64,000 nucleotides of DNA, taken from positions 2,046,001-2,110,000 of the forward strand of contig NZ_JBEPSM010000001.1 in NCBI RefSeq assembly GCF_040548815.1, written 5' to 3'. Under the pieces are notes generated by a model. The model did not search any database and was not told the DNA's origin. It saw nothing but the letters and a program-made list of their open reading frames with translations. The DNA is from Kaistia defluvii (lineage in GTDB: Bacteria; Pseudomonadota; Alphaproteobacteria; Rhizobiales; Kaistiaceae). The position numbers and the translations under genes were made by a program. Shown in pieces: positions 12,104 to 21,291 of the stretch (positions are counted from its first letter, which is position 1; the number at the start of each line of letters is the position of its first letter).

Positions 12104-12322
12104 GCGCATCGCCCCGAATCCGGGCACGGTTTGATGACAATTCCGGGACAAAGTCGCCGGGTATTTTTATTGTATTTTTGAGGCTGCCGATTTTAGGGCG
12201 AAGTGGAGAAATTTTTTCCACCGCGCCCGAATCTTCCCCGAGCTTTGGCGGGCCAATCGACGCAAGACGAACGGATCGTTGCGTCATATCAAAATTGCAT
12301 AGCTGAGATGCACCGCTGCTGG

Positions 12323-12343
12323 TTGATTAGGCATCCTGATCAA
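12323..12343 (+). promoter_or_regulatory. LysR-type T-N11-A palindrome before candidate sRNA
   Basis: TTGAT and ATCAA arms are separated by exactly 11 nt, the classic LysR box. The left arm overlaps a possible -35 (TTGATT, 12323-12328), which stands 17 nt from CATATA (12346-12351). The site lies 220 nt after the LsrB/VtlR-type gene, making that protein the obvious candidate ligand. If the box acts as an activator site near -42, transcription would begin nearer 12375 than 12358. Confidence 0.55.
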
Positions 12344-12357
12344 TCCATATACGGGAC

Positions 12358-12502
12358 AGTTGATGCGTTGGGCCCCTTGCTCCCTCCTCCCTGCGAAGGG
12401 TTCGACCTCAGCTGTTCCCCTCTGGAAGGTGTTTGCTGCGCATTTCCCTGCCGCAGCAACAAAGACTTAGCCGGGCCTCGCAAGAGTGCCCGGCCTTTTC
12501 TT
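12358..12502 (+). ncRNA. Candidate AbcR-like (alpha-r15 family) trans-acting sRNA
   Basis: There is no ORF, but the region has a full sRNA layout. A hairpin with arms CCCTT (12374-12378) and AAGGG (12396-12400) has a loop of C/U-rich anti-Shine-Dalgarno sequence, TCCCTCCTCCCT. A single-stranded stretch TTCCCCTCT follows at 12415-12423. A second hairpin has arms TTGCTGCG (12433-12440) and CGCAGCAA (12452-12459), with TTTCCCT in its loop. A rho-independent terminator ends the unit at 12502. AbcR sRNAs in Rhizobiales use such C/U-rich loops to block ribosome binding on ABC-transporter mRNAs and are controlled by VtlR/LsrB. The 5' end is uncertain by about 20 nt. Confidence 0.65.
12470..12502 (+). 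terminator. Rho-independent terminator of candidate sRNA
   Basis: The arms GCCGGGC and GCCCGGC enclose an 11-nt loop and are followed by CTTTTCTTTT. This gives a strong factor-independent stop for the sRNA. The convergent msrP gene ends 68 nt further on. Confidence 0.8.
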
Positions 12503-12570
12503 TTCTAAGCCAGCTTTTTGCCACGGGCGGGACGCGCCTGCCCACAGCTTTGCCTAATCCGCAGGCATGC

Positions 12571-13542
12571 TCACATATAGAGCGGCTCGCTCTCCATGCC
12601 CTTGTAGAGCCCGGCCACGAATTCCCCATAGCCGTTGAACAGCTTCGTCGGCACGCGCTCATTGGTGCCGATCACAGTCTCGGAAGCCTGGCTCCAGCGC
12701 GGGTGCGGCACGTCGGGATTCACATTGGCCCAGAAGCCGTATTCCGAGGATTGCAGCTGCTGCCAGAAGTTCACCGGCTGCTCCTCGACGAAGCTCACCT
12801 TGACGATCGACTTGATCGATTTGAAGCCGTACTTCCAGGGGATATGCAGGCGGATCGGTGCGCCCATCTGCTTCAGCAGCGGCTTGCCGTAGACGCCGGT
12901 CACCATGAAGGCCAGTTCGTTCGTCGCTTCCGCCATGGTCAGGCCCTCGACATAGGGCCAGGGATAGAAGGGCTGGTTCTGCCCGGGCGCCATGGCCGGA
13001 TCCAGGAAGGTCTCCATCCGGATGTATTTCGCGCCCGACAACGGCTTGGCGAAGGCGACCAGGTCAGCGAGCGGGAAGCCGGTCCAAGGCACCGTCATCG
13101 ACCAGGCCTCGACGCAGCGATGGCGATAGAGGCGCTCCTCCAGCTTCATGGCCTTGAGGAGATCGTCGATGTCGACCGTCTTCTCCTTTTCCACCATGCC
13201 CCCGAACTGGATCGTCCAGGGGCGGATCTTCAGCGCCTGCGCTGCGTCGGCCAGCTGCTTGTCGGTGCTGTACTCATAGAAATTGTTGTAGTTGGCGTTG
13301 ATCGTCTCCGGCGTCACCGGGCGCTCGATCGTGTAGCGCGGATTGCGCTTGGCCGGATAAAGCCCGGCGCTCGGATCGGTTTCTGCGGCGCGGGCGATGC
13401 CCGGCAGCGCCATGGAACCTGCCGCCAGTCCCACCGCACCCATGCCGGCCGCAGCCAGGATCTCGCGGCGATTGAGAAAGACCGATTCGGGGGTCGCCCG
13501 GCTCTCGGGAATCTCCCAGCCGCGCTTGCGACGAATAAGCAT
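12571..13542 (-). CDS. msrP: Periplasmic methionine sulfoxide reductase catalytic subunit (YedY family)
   Basis: Molybdopterin enzyme repairing methionine sulfoxide in envelope proteins. In the 323-aa protein a Tat signal is visible (LNRREILAAAGMGAVGLAAGSMALPGIARA, twin Arg at 25-26). Cys143 in YRHRCVEAWSM is the molybdenum ligand. Family blocks include ANYNNFYEYSTDK, LVAFAKPLSGAKYIRMET and WKYGFKSIKSIVKVSF. The usual partner, the haem membrane protein MsrQ, is not adjacent in this window. The gene is divergent from aspC. Molybdate uptake genes (modABC) occur 25 kb away and would supply the cofactor metal. Confidence 0.95.
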   Translation of the reverse strand: MLIRRKRGWEIPESRATPESVFLNRREILAAAGMGAVGLAAGSMALPGIARAAETDPSAGLYPAKRNPRYTIERPVTPETINANYNNFYEYSTDKQLADAAQALKIRPWTIQFGGMVEKEKTVDIDDLLKAMKLEERLYRHRCVEAWSMTVPWTGFPLADLVAFAKPLSGAKYIRMETFLDPAMAPGQNQPFYPWPYVEGLTMAEATNELAFMVTGVYGKPLLKQMGAPIRLHIPWKYGFKSIKSIVKVSFVEEQPVNFWQQLQSSEYGFWANVNPDVPHPRWSQASETVIGTNERVPTKLFNGYGEFVAGLYKGMESEPLYM

Positions 13543-13701
13543 CGTTCTCTCCAGATTTCAGGATTGGCCCCGCCGGGCAACAACTAGGAACTTCGTCCCA
13601 AAGGTCAAATCACTTTGGCGTTGGTGGCAGCCGCCGCGGCAGATCGCGAAGCAACCCGGCAACCGTTGTCTTCCCTTGCCAACGTGCCCCTCGCAGACTA
13701 G

Positions 13702-14952
<1,251 letters not shown>

Positions 14953-15173
14953 GGCGTTCGCGCCAAGCGGGGGAGCCGGGCGAGCGGTCCTCGCCCACCC
15001 TTGCACTCTACCTCCGGATCGCGCCCTCGGCGCGGTCCGCGGCGGCCGGATCCGGCCTGGCGGCTTGGCGGCTTGGCCCAATATCCCGCAAGACATGGCC
15101 CCGGCTTGGCCCTATCCTCCGGTCAATGCTGGCGACAAGGCTCGGAATCATCCGATCGGGGGAGACTATCGGA

Positions 15174-15578
15174 ATGCTTGATCTGCGCGTCCATCACGTC
15201 TCGATCGTCGTCACCGACCTCGAACGCTCGGTTGCCTTCTATCAAAGGGCGTTCGGGCTGGAGCGGCTGGCTCGCCCGCCCTTCAAGACGGAAGGCGCGT
15301 GGCTCGTCTGCCACGGCATCCAGATCCACCTGATCCTGTATCCGCAGGGCACGTTCCGCGCGGCGGCCACGATCGACAACAACGACGCGCATTTCTCGTT
15401 TCACACCCGCGATTTCTACGGGATCCTTGACCATCTGGTCGCGGAAGGCTTTCGCGAGGACGCCGAGGAAGGCGACCCGATGCGCCTCTTCGTCATTCGC
15501 GAGGGGCTGGCCGGGTTCCCGCAGCTCTATATGATGGACCCGGACCGGAACATCGTGGAGATCAACGGTGCGCCGTAG
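15174..15578 (+). CDS. VOC family (glyoxalase/dioxygenase-fold) protein
   Basis: A 134-aa single-domain vicinal-oxygen-chelate protein. The ATG has a good GGGGGAG ribosome site nine nt upstream, although the frame stays open for another 197 codons. It starts LDLRVHHVSIVVTDLERSVAFYQRAFGLERL, the first beta-alpha-beta-beta-beta module with the metal-binding His in HHVSI. The second module ends LYMMDPDRNIVEINGAP, with the typical DPDGN-like turn and a metal-ligand Glu. Substrate cannot be told. The gene sits alone between aspC and cls. Confidence 0.85.
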   Translation: MLDLRVHHVSIVVTDLERSVAFYQRAFGLERLARPPFKTEGAWLVCHGIQIHLILYPQGTFRAAATIDNNDAHFSFHTRDFYGILDHLVAEGFREDAEEGDPMRLFVIREGLAGFPQLYMMDPDRNIVEINGAP

Positions 15579-15632
15579 CCCTGCCCTTCGGTCGCCCCAG
15601 CTGGTCAGCGGTCACTCCATAGGCATCCGGCC

Positions 15633-17075
15633 ATGACGGGCAATCATTTCGCCCTCTTCTTCTCGTTCCTGCATATCTGCCTGGCCTCATCGGTGACGGT
15701 GCATGCGCTGCTGACCCGGCTCAATCCGCAGTCGACCATCGCGTGGATCGGCGTCGCCTGGCTGTCGCCCTATATCGGGCCGCTGCTTTACTTCCTGCTG
15801 GGCGTCAACCGCGTCCGCCGCAAGGCGATCAAGCTGTCCGATCCGGGCGCCGACGTCGATCCGCCGGAATCCCGCTTTGCGCTGAAATCGACCGATATCG
15901 CCCAGGGCGAGGACGAGCACCTCGAGCCGCTCGCCAAGTTCGGCCTGCGCATCACCGGCCGCACCCTGCTGTCCGGCAACGCGATCACCCCGCTGGTGGA
16001 TGGCCACAAAGCCTATCCCGAGATGATCCGCGCCATCGACGCGGCGACCACCAGCGTCGGCATTTCCGGCTACATCTTCCATGACGACCAGGGCGGTGCG
16101 CCGATCATCGACTCGCTGATCGCAGCGCACGGCCGCGGCGTCGCGGTGCGCGTGCTGCTGGACGGCATTGGCGGCGGCTATCTGAGCAACCCGGCCTATA
16201 ACCGGCTTCTGGCGGCCGGCGTCCCCGTTGCCCGTTTCCTGCACGAAGTCGCGCCCTGGAAGATGTCGTTCATCAACCTTCGCAACCACAAGAAGGTGAT
16301 GGTGACGGACGGCCGCCACGGCTTCACCGGCGGCATGAACATCAGCGCCGGCAATCTCTACCAGCAGATCGAGATCCCGGAAGGGCACGCCGTCCAGGAC
16401 GTCCATTTCCGCATCGAGGGTCCCGTGGTCTCGCACCTGCAGGAAACCTTCGTCGAGGACTGGGCCTTCACGACCGACGAACTGCTGGCAGGCCCGGCCT
16501 GGTTCCCCGAGATTGGCGCCAGTGGCACGATCCCGGCGCGCGGCATCGCCAGCGGTCCGGACGAAGACAATGAAAAGCTGATGTGGACGATGGCGGCGGC
16601 GATCGCGCGCGCCGAGCGCCGCATCCGCATCGTGACGCCCTATTTCCTGCCGGATGACCGCATCAACTCCCAGCTGGTGCTCGCGTCGCTGCGTGGCGTT
16701 TCGGTCGAGATCCTGCTGCCGGAAAAATCCGACCAGTTCTATATGGACTGGGCTATGGACGCCTCGCTGGCGCCGCTCATCCGCGCGGGCTGCCAGATCG
16801 CCCGCGCCGCACCGCCCTTCGACCATTCCAAGCTGATGACGGTCGACGGCGCCTGGGTGCTCTTCGGCAGCGCCAATTGGGACGCGCGCAGCCTGCGGCT
16901 CAATTTCGAGTTCAATGTCGAATCCTACGACACCGACTTCGCCGCCAAGATCGACCAGTTGATCGACACCAAGCAGGCAAAAGGGCGCACCATCACCGTC
17001 CAGGAATTGCGCCAGCGCGAGCTTCCGGTCCGGCTGCGCGATGCGGCGACCCGGCTGCTTACGCCCTATCTCTAG
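15633..17075 (+). CDS. cls: Cardiolipin synthase (phospholipase D family)
   Basis: Condenses two phosphatidylglycerol molecules into cardiolipin at the inner membrane. The 480-aa protein begins with two hydrophobic segments (about 5-25 and 34-58). It has two HKD motifs: H219-K221-D226 in NHKKVMVTDGRHGFTGGMN and H398-K400-D405 in FDHSKLMTVDGAWVLFGSANWD. The pairing of two PLD domains after N-terminal membrane anchors is typical of bacterial Cls. The stop overlaps the 3' end of the convergent corA gene by 4 nt. Confidence 0.94.
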   Translation: MTGNHFALFFSFLHICLASSVTVHALLTRLNPQSTIAWIGVAWLSPYIGPLLYFLLGVNRVRRKAIKLSDPGADVDPPESRFALKSTDIAQGEDEHLEPLAKFGLRITGRTLLSGNAITPLVDGHKAYPEMIRAIDAATTSVGISGYIFHDDQGGAPIIDSLIAAHGRGVAVRVLLDGIGGGYLSNPAYNRLLAAGVPVARFLHEVAPWKMSFINLRNHKKVMVTDGRHGFTGGMNISAGNLYQQIEIPEGHAVQDVHFRIEGPVVSHLQETFVEDWAFTTDELLAGPAWFPEIGASGTIPARGIASGPDEDNEKLMWTMAAAIARAERRIRIVTPYFLPDDRINSQLVLASLRGVSVEILLPEKSDQFYMDWAMDASLAPLIRAGCQIARAAPPFDHSKLMTVDGAWVLFGSANWDARSLRLNFEFNVESYDTDFAAKIDQLIDTKQAKGRTITVQELRQRELPVRLRDAATRLLTPYL

Positions 17076-18046
17076 AGCCAGCCGCGCCGCTTGAAATAGA
17101 GGAACGGCACCAGCGCCGACACCACCATGATCCCGAGCGCCAGCGGATAACCGAAGCCCCAGCCCAGTTCCGGCATGTCCTTGAAGTTCATGCCGTAAAT
17201 GGTGCCGATCAGCGTCGGCGGCATCAGGATGGTGGAGGCTACCGTCAGCACGCTCACCACCTGGTTCTGCTGGTTGGCGACGAGACCTAACGTCGCATCG
17301 AGCAGGAAGGTGATCTTGTTGAGCACGAAGTTGACATGGTCCTCGAGCGACCGCACGTCGCGCAGGGCCAGCTTGAGCCGCGTGCCATTGCCGTTCTTCA
17401 GCGCCTGATCCGGCAGCATGGCGGCGGCGTATTGCGCCAGCCGCTCCAGCGAGGAAAGGCTCTCGCGCGCCTTGGAGGCCAGGTCGCCCTGCATGCCGAT
17501 CGCGCCGATCAGAATGGACAGGCGCTTGGAGCGGATTCGCTCGCTGGCCTTGCGGGTAAAGATCTCGCTGTTGATCCGGTCGACGGCCTGGGCGATGTGC
17601 TCCAGCACGTCGGCCGTGCGGGCGATGAACGCTTCGAGCAGGCCATTGAAGATACCGGTCGGCGTGCCGCAGCCGCCGTCCGGCTTCGGCGCCACGGACA
17701 GAAACTGGCGGAATGCCCTGGTATCCTCATAGCGCAGCGTGACGATCTTCGACTTGCCGACGCCGAAGGTGAACGGGGTCAGCACCGGATGGCCGGCATC
17801 GAGGCCGGCGATGACGCTCGCCGTCATGAACACGACGCCGTTCTCGACATAGAAGCGGCTGGAGAATTCGATCTCCTGCGTCTCTTCCCGCGTCGGCACC
17901 AGCGCGCCGAGAAAGGCTTCCGCCGCATGCTCCTCTTCGGGAGTCGGCGCAAAAAGGTCGAGCCAAGCGGCAGGCGCCCCGGCTGCCGTCGCCTCGGGGG
18001 AAAGGGGCCCCAGGCCGGCGTCGGAAATCGCGTAGGCAGTCAGCAT
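17072..18046 (-). CDS. corA: CorA-family magnesium/divalent metal transporter
   Basis: Pentameric inner-membrane Mg2+ channel, here 324 aa. The long acidic and helical N-terminal domain is cytoplasmic. The first transmembrane helix ends in the invariant GMN selectivity motif at residues 285-287 (GTIYGMNFKDMPELGWG). The second helix (GYPLALGIMVVSALVPFLYF) is followed by the basic tail KRRGWL. Length and motif order match CorA, with ZntB-like exporters the main alternative. The gene is convergent with cls and divergent from the DUF992 gene. Confidence 0.93.
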   Translation of the reverse strand: MLTAYAISDAGLGPLSPEATAAGAPAAWLDLFAPTPEEEHAAEAFLGALVPTREETQEIEFSSRFYVENGVVFMTASVIAGLDAGHPVLTPFTFGVGKSKIVTLRYEDTRAFRQFLSVAPKPDGGCGTPTGIFNGLLEAFIARTADVLEHIAQAVDRINSEIFTRKASERIRSKRLSILIGAIGMQGDLASKARESLSSLERLAQYAAAMLPDQALKNGNGTRLKLALRDVRSLEDHVNFVLNKITFLLDATLGLVANQQNQVVSVLTVASTILMPPTLIGTIYGMNFKDMPELGWGFGYPLALGIMVVSALVPFLYFKRRGWL

Positions 18047-18286
18047 GCAGGGCTCCAGTGCGTTAACCGAACGACAAGACTTGTACGCCTTGTCCCTTGC
18101 GCCGCCAGCAAACGTTTGTCATGACGGACCCAAGTCGTATGTCGATGGGATCGAACTCGCGCAAGACCCGTTGTAAGGCCGAGCCTCGGCCGTCCCCCCA
18201 GGTTCGCTAGATCCTCCATCGGGCGAACCACGTAATGCCGGCAAAGGCAACGATGCCGGTGCCTAACACGAAAGGAACAATTCATT

Positions 18287-18805
18287 ATGTCGAAGTTTGT
18301 TTCCCTTAAGCTGATTGCAACCGCTGCTGCCCTGACCCTGGCCGGCCTCGGCGCCGCCAAGGCTGCCGATATCTCGACCGCTCCGGTCTACGAAGACGGC
18401 CGCAACGGCGTCCGCATCGGCACGCTGGGCTGCGACATCAATTCGGGCCTCGGCTATATCATTGGTTCGGCTAAGGAAGTTGCCTGCACCTTCCGTCCCA
18501 ACCGTGGCGCTCCGGAACAGTATATCGGCAACATCAAGAAGCTCGGCGTCGACCTCGGCTGGACCAGCCAGGGCAAGCTGATCTGGGCCGTGTTCGCGCC
18601 GACCGCCGGCTATCACCGCGGTTCGCTGGGCGGCCTCTATCTCGGCGCGACGGCGGAAGCCACCGTTGTCGGCGGCGTCGGCGCCAACGTCCTGTTCGGC
18701 GGCACGCGCGGCTCGATCGCCCTGCAGCCGATCAGCGTGACCGGCCAGGTCGGCCTCAACGTCGCCGCTGGCGGCGCCGCGCTGCTGCTCGACCCGGTCA
18801 ACTAA
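18287..18805 (+). CDS. DUF992 domain-containing exported protein
   Basis: A 172-aa predicted periplasmic or outer-surface protein of unknown function, found mainly in Rhizobiales. A Sec signal peptide covers residues 1-27 (VSLKLIATAAALTLAGLGAAKAA). The mature part contains RIGTLGCDINSGLGYIIGSAKEVACTFRP and LGVDLGWTSQGKLIWAVFAPT, hallmarks of DUF992, with two cysteines in the first block that could form a disulfide. AAAGGA precedes the ATG. A strong terminator follows, so the gene is probably monocistronic. Confidence 0.88.
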   Translation: MSKFVSLKLIATAAALTLAGLGAAKAADISTAPVYEDGRNGVRIGTLGCDINSGLGYIIGSAKEVACTFRPNRGAPEQYIGNIKKLGVDLGWTSQGKLIWAVFAPTAGYHRGSLGGLYLGATAEATVVGGVGANVLFGGTRGSIALQPISVTGQVGLNVAAGGAALLLDPVN

Positions 18806-18902
18806 GACAGGCTAGCCGGTCGCGATCCCGAAGAGTTGAAGCTCCCGGGATCGACGATCCGTCCCTTTTGGCCGTCGAAACAATCCGCATCCGCAAGGAT
18901 GG

Positions 18903-18932
18903 AAAGGCCCGCGCCCCGGCGCGGGCCTTTTT
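18903..18932 (+). terminator. Rho-independent terminator after DUF992 gene
   Basis: The arms AAAGGCCCGCGC and GCGCGGGCCTTT form a perfect 12-bp stem with a 4-nt loop. The stem ends in a T-run (18928-18932), 97 nt after the stop codon. This is one of the clearest terminators in the window. Confidence 0.85.
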
Positions 18933-19074
18933 CGTTTTCGGGACCTCCGCGCCGAATGCCTTGCCACATCCGGTATTCCCTGAGACGATCCCGAGGCGGG
19001 CCGGGATACTGGCGCCGGTCCACGCGTCCAAGACATGAGAATGCCACAAGAACATTTCATGAACGGAGGAAGCG

Positions 19075-21138
19075 ATGACGGACAGGAACGGAGGTGGAGT
19101 CGGCAGAAGCGCCGGCCCCAAGGCGATCGCGCTGATCGGACCGTTCGGCAGCGGCAAGACCACGCTGATGGAAGCCATCCTGGCTCGAACCGGCGCCATC
19201 CATCGGCAGGGCCTGGTGGGCGACGGCACGGCGGTCGGCGATGCCGGCTCGGAAGCCCGGGCCCATGCCATGAGCGTCGAGCTCAACGTCGCCGAAACCA
19301 GTTTCATGGGCGAGCGCATCAGCCTGCTCGATTGCCCCGGCTCCGTCGAATTCGCGCATGAGGCGGAGGCGGTGCTGGCCGCGGTCGACTGCGCCATCGT
19401 CGTCGCCGAGCCCGACGAGAAGAAGGTCGGCGCGCTGCAGCTGATCCTGCGACGGCTCGAGGCGCTCGGAATCCCACGCATCCTCTTCCTGAACAAGATC
19501 GACAAGAGCGAGAAGGGCGTTCGCGAGACGCTGGACCTGCTGCAACCGGCCAGCGGCGTGCCGCTGCTGCTGCGCCATATCCCGATCCGCCAGCATGATG
19601 TCGTCACCGGCTTCGTCGACCTGGCGCTGGAGCGCGCCTTCATCTACCGCGAATATGCACCAAGCGAACTGATCGACATGACCGACGAGGTTCGCGTCAA
19701 CGAGGCGCGCGAACGCTATGCGATGCTGGAAAAGCTCGCCGACTATGACGACTCCCTGATGGAGGAGTTGCTCGAGGACGTCGAACCCTCCCGCGAGCAT
19801 GTGTTGACCGACCTCGTCGCCGACATGCGCGCCGGGCTGGTCTGCCCCGTCTTGATCGGCTCCGCGTTGCACGGCCATGGCGTGGGCCGCCTGCTGAAGG
19901 CGATCCGGCACGAAGCGCCCGACGTCGCGGCGACAGCCAAGCGTCTCGGCCTCGACGATGGCCCGGAGACGGTCGTCCAGGTGCTCAAGACGGTGCACAC
20001 TGGCCATGCCGGCAAGCTGTCCATCGCCCGCGTGATGCGGGGAACGATCCAGGACGGCGCCGAACTGGTCGGCCCGGACGGGCCGGTCGGCAGGGTTTCC
20101 GGGCTGCTGCGGGTCATCGGCCAGCAGGTAGCCAAGCGGGATCCCGCCGGCGCCGGCGAGGTGGTCGGGCTTGGCAAGCTCGACGGCGCCGCGACCGGCA
20201 TGACGCTCGCCACGGGCAAGCAGCCGCCGGCGCAACTCGCGCCGCTCGCCACGCCCGAGCCGGTAATCGCGCTGGCGGTCAGCCCGGCCGAGCGCAAGGA
20301 CGAAACGAAACTGTCGGCCGCCCTTCAGCGCCTCTCCGAGGAGAGCCCTGCCCTGGTGGTGTCGCAGGACGAAGAGACAAGCGAGATCCACCTCGCCGGC
20401 CAGGGCGAGATGCATCTCAGGGTTGCGCTGGAGCGTCTCGCCGCGCGCTACGGCCTCAAGGTCGAGACGCGGCCACCCTCGATCCCCTATCGCGAGACCA
20501 TCCGCACCCAGGCGACCGTCCGTGGCCGCCACAAGAAGCAGTCCGGCGGGCACGGCCAGTTCGGCGATTGCGTGCTGGAGATCCGGCCGCAGCGGCGCGG
20601 CAACGGCTTCCTGTTCGAGGACGCCATCACCGGTGGCGTGGTGCCGCGAAACTACATCCCGGCCATCGAGGCGGGCGTGCAGGACGTCCTGAAACGCGGC
20701 CCGCTCGGCTTTCCGGTCGTCGACGTCGCCGTCAAGCTGACGGACGGCTCCTATCACAGCGTCGACTCGTCCGATCAGGCCTTCCGCACGGCGGCGCAGA
20801 TCGGCATGCGAGAGGCGCTGGAGGCCTGCAGCCCGGTGCTCCTTGAGCCCGTGCTGCATGTTTCGGTCACCGTGCCGTCCGAAGCGAGTTCGCGGGTCAA
20901 CATGATGGTGACGCAGCGGCGCGGCCAGTTGCTCGGCTTCGATGCCAAGGCCGGCTGGCCCGGCTGGGACGTGGTGGAGGCCGAAATCCCGGAATCGGAG
21001 ATGCGCGGGCTGATCGTCGAACTGCGTTCGGCCACCGCCGGCGTCGGCACCTATTCCAGCCGCTTCGACCATCTGGCCGAGCTGACCGGCCGCCTGGCGG
21101 ATCAGGTTGCAGACAAGAAGGGAACCCGCGCCGCCTAA
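19075..21138 (+). CDS. Divergent EF-G-like translational GTPase
   Basis: A 687-aa protein with the EF-G domain order. The G domain has the P-loop GPFGSGKTT at 22-30 and NKID at 140-143. A domain II follows, then domains III-V with GQGEMHLRVALERL and the domain IV loop region. Switch I lacks the RGITI block and its conserved threonine. The G3 motif reads DCPGS (86-90) where EF-G has DTPGH, so the catalytic histidine is replaced by Ser90. It may be a ribosome-binding paralogue with slow or altered GTP hydrolysis rather than the essential translocase. It stands alone, away from the rpsL-rpsG-tuf context expected for fusA. Confidence 0.85.
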   Translation: MTDRNGGGVGRSAGPKAIALIGPFGSGKTTLMEAILARTGAIHRQGLVGDGTAVGDAGSEARAHAMSVELNVAETSFMGERISLLDCPGSVEFAHEAEAVLAAVDCAIVVAEPDEKKVGALQLILRRLEALGIPRILFLNKIDKSEKGVRETLDLLQPASGVPLLLRHIPIRQHDVVTGFVDLALERAFIYREYAPSELIDMTDEVRVNEARERYAMLEKLADYDDSLMEELLEDVEPSREHVLTDLVADMRAGLVCPVLIGSALHGHGVGRLLKAIRHEAPDVAATAKRLGLDDGPETVVQVLKTVHTGHAGKLSIARVMRGTIQDGAELVGPDGPVGRVSGLLRVIGQQVAKRDPAGAGEVVGLGKLDGAATGMTLATGKQPPAQLAPLATPEPVIALAVSPAERKDETKLSAALQRLSEESPALVVSQDEETSEIHLAGQGEMHLRVALERLAARYGLKVETRPPSIPYRETIRTQATVRGRHKKQSGGHGQFGDCVLEIRPQRRGNGFLFEDAITGGVVPRNYIPAIEAGVQDVLKRGPLGFPVVDVAVKLTDGSYHSVDSSDQAFRTAAQIGMREALEACSPVLLEPVLHVSVTVPSEASSRVNMMVTQRRGQLLGFDAKAGWPGWDVVEAEIPESEMRGLIVELRSATAGVGTYSSRFDHLAELTGRLADQVADKKGTRAA

Positions 21139-21156
21139 GTTGGGCGCCCCTATCGG

Positions 21157-21186
21157 ACCGGAGAGCTGCGTCGCTCTCCGGTTTCC
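21157..21186 (+). terminator. Terminator after EF-G-like gene
   Basis: The arms ACCGGAGAGC and GCTCTCCGGT form a perfect 10-bp stem with a 6-nt loop, followed by TTTCC, 18 nt after the stop codon. A GC-rich stem with a short T-run makes it a likely factor-independent stop. Confidence 0.7.
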
Positions 21187-21291
21187 GTTGCGCCTCCGCC
21201 CCTTTTTGCGCTGCATGGGTCCAATTTTCCGGACCATCTTCGCTCTTCCTCAATGAATTGCTGCGATTGGAGGGCCGCAGAACCCACAACC

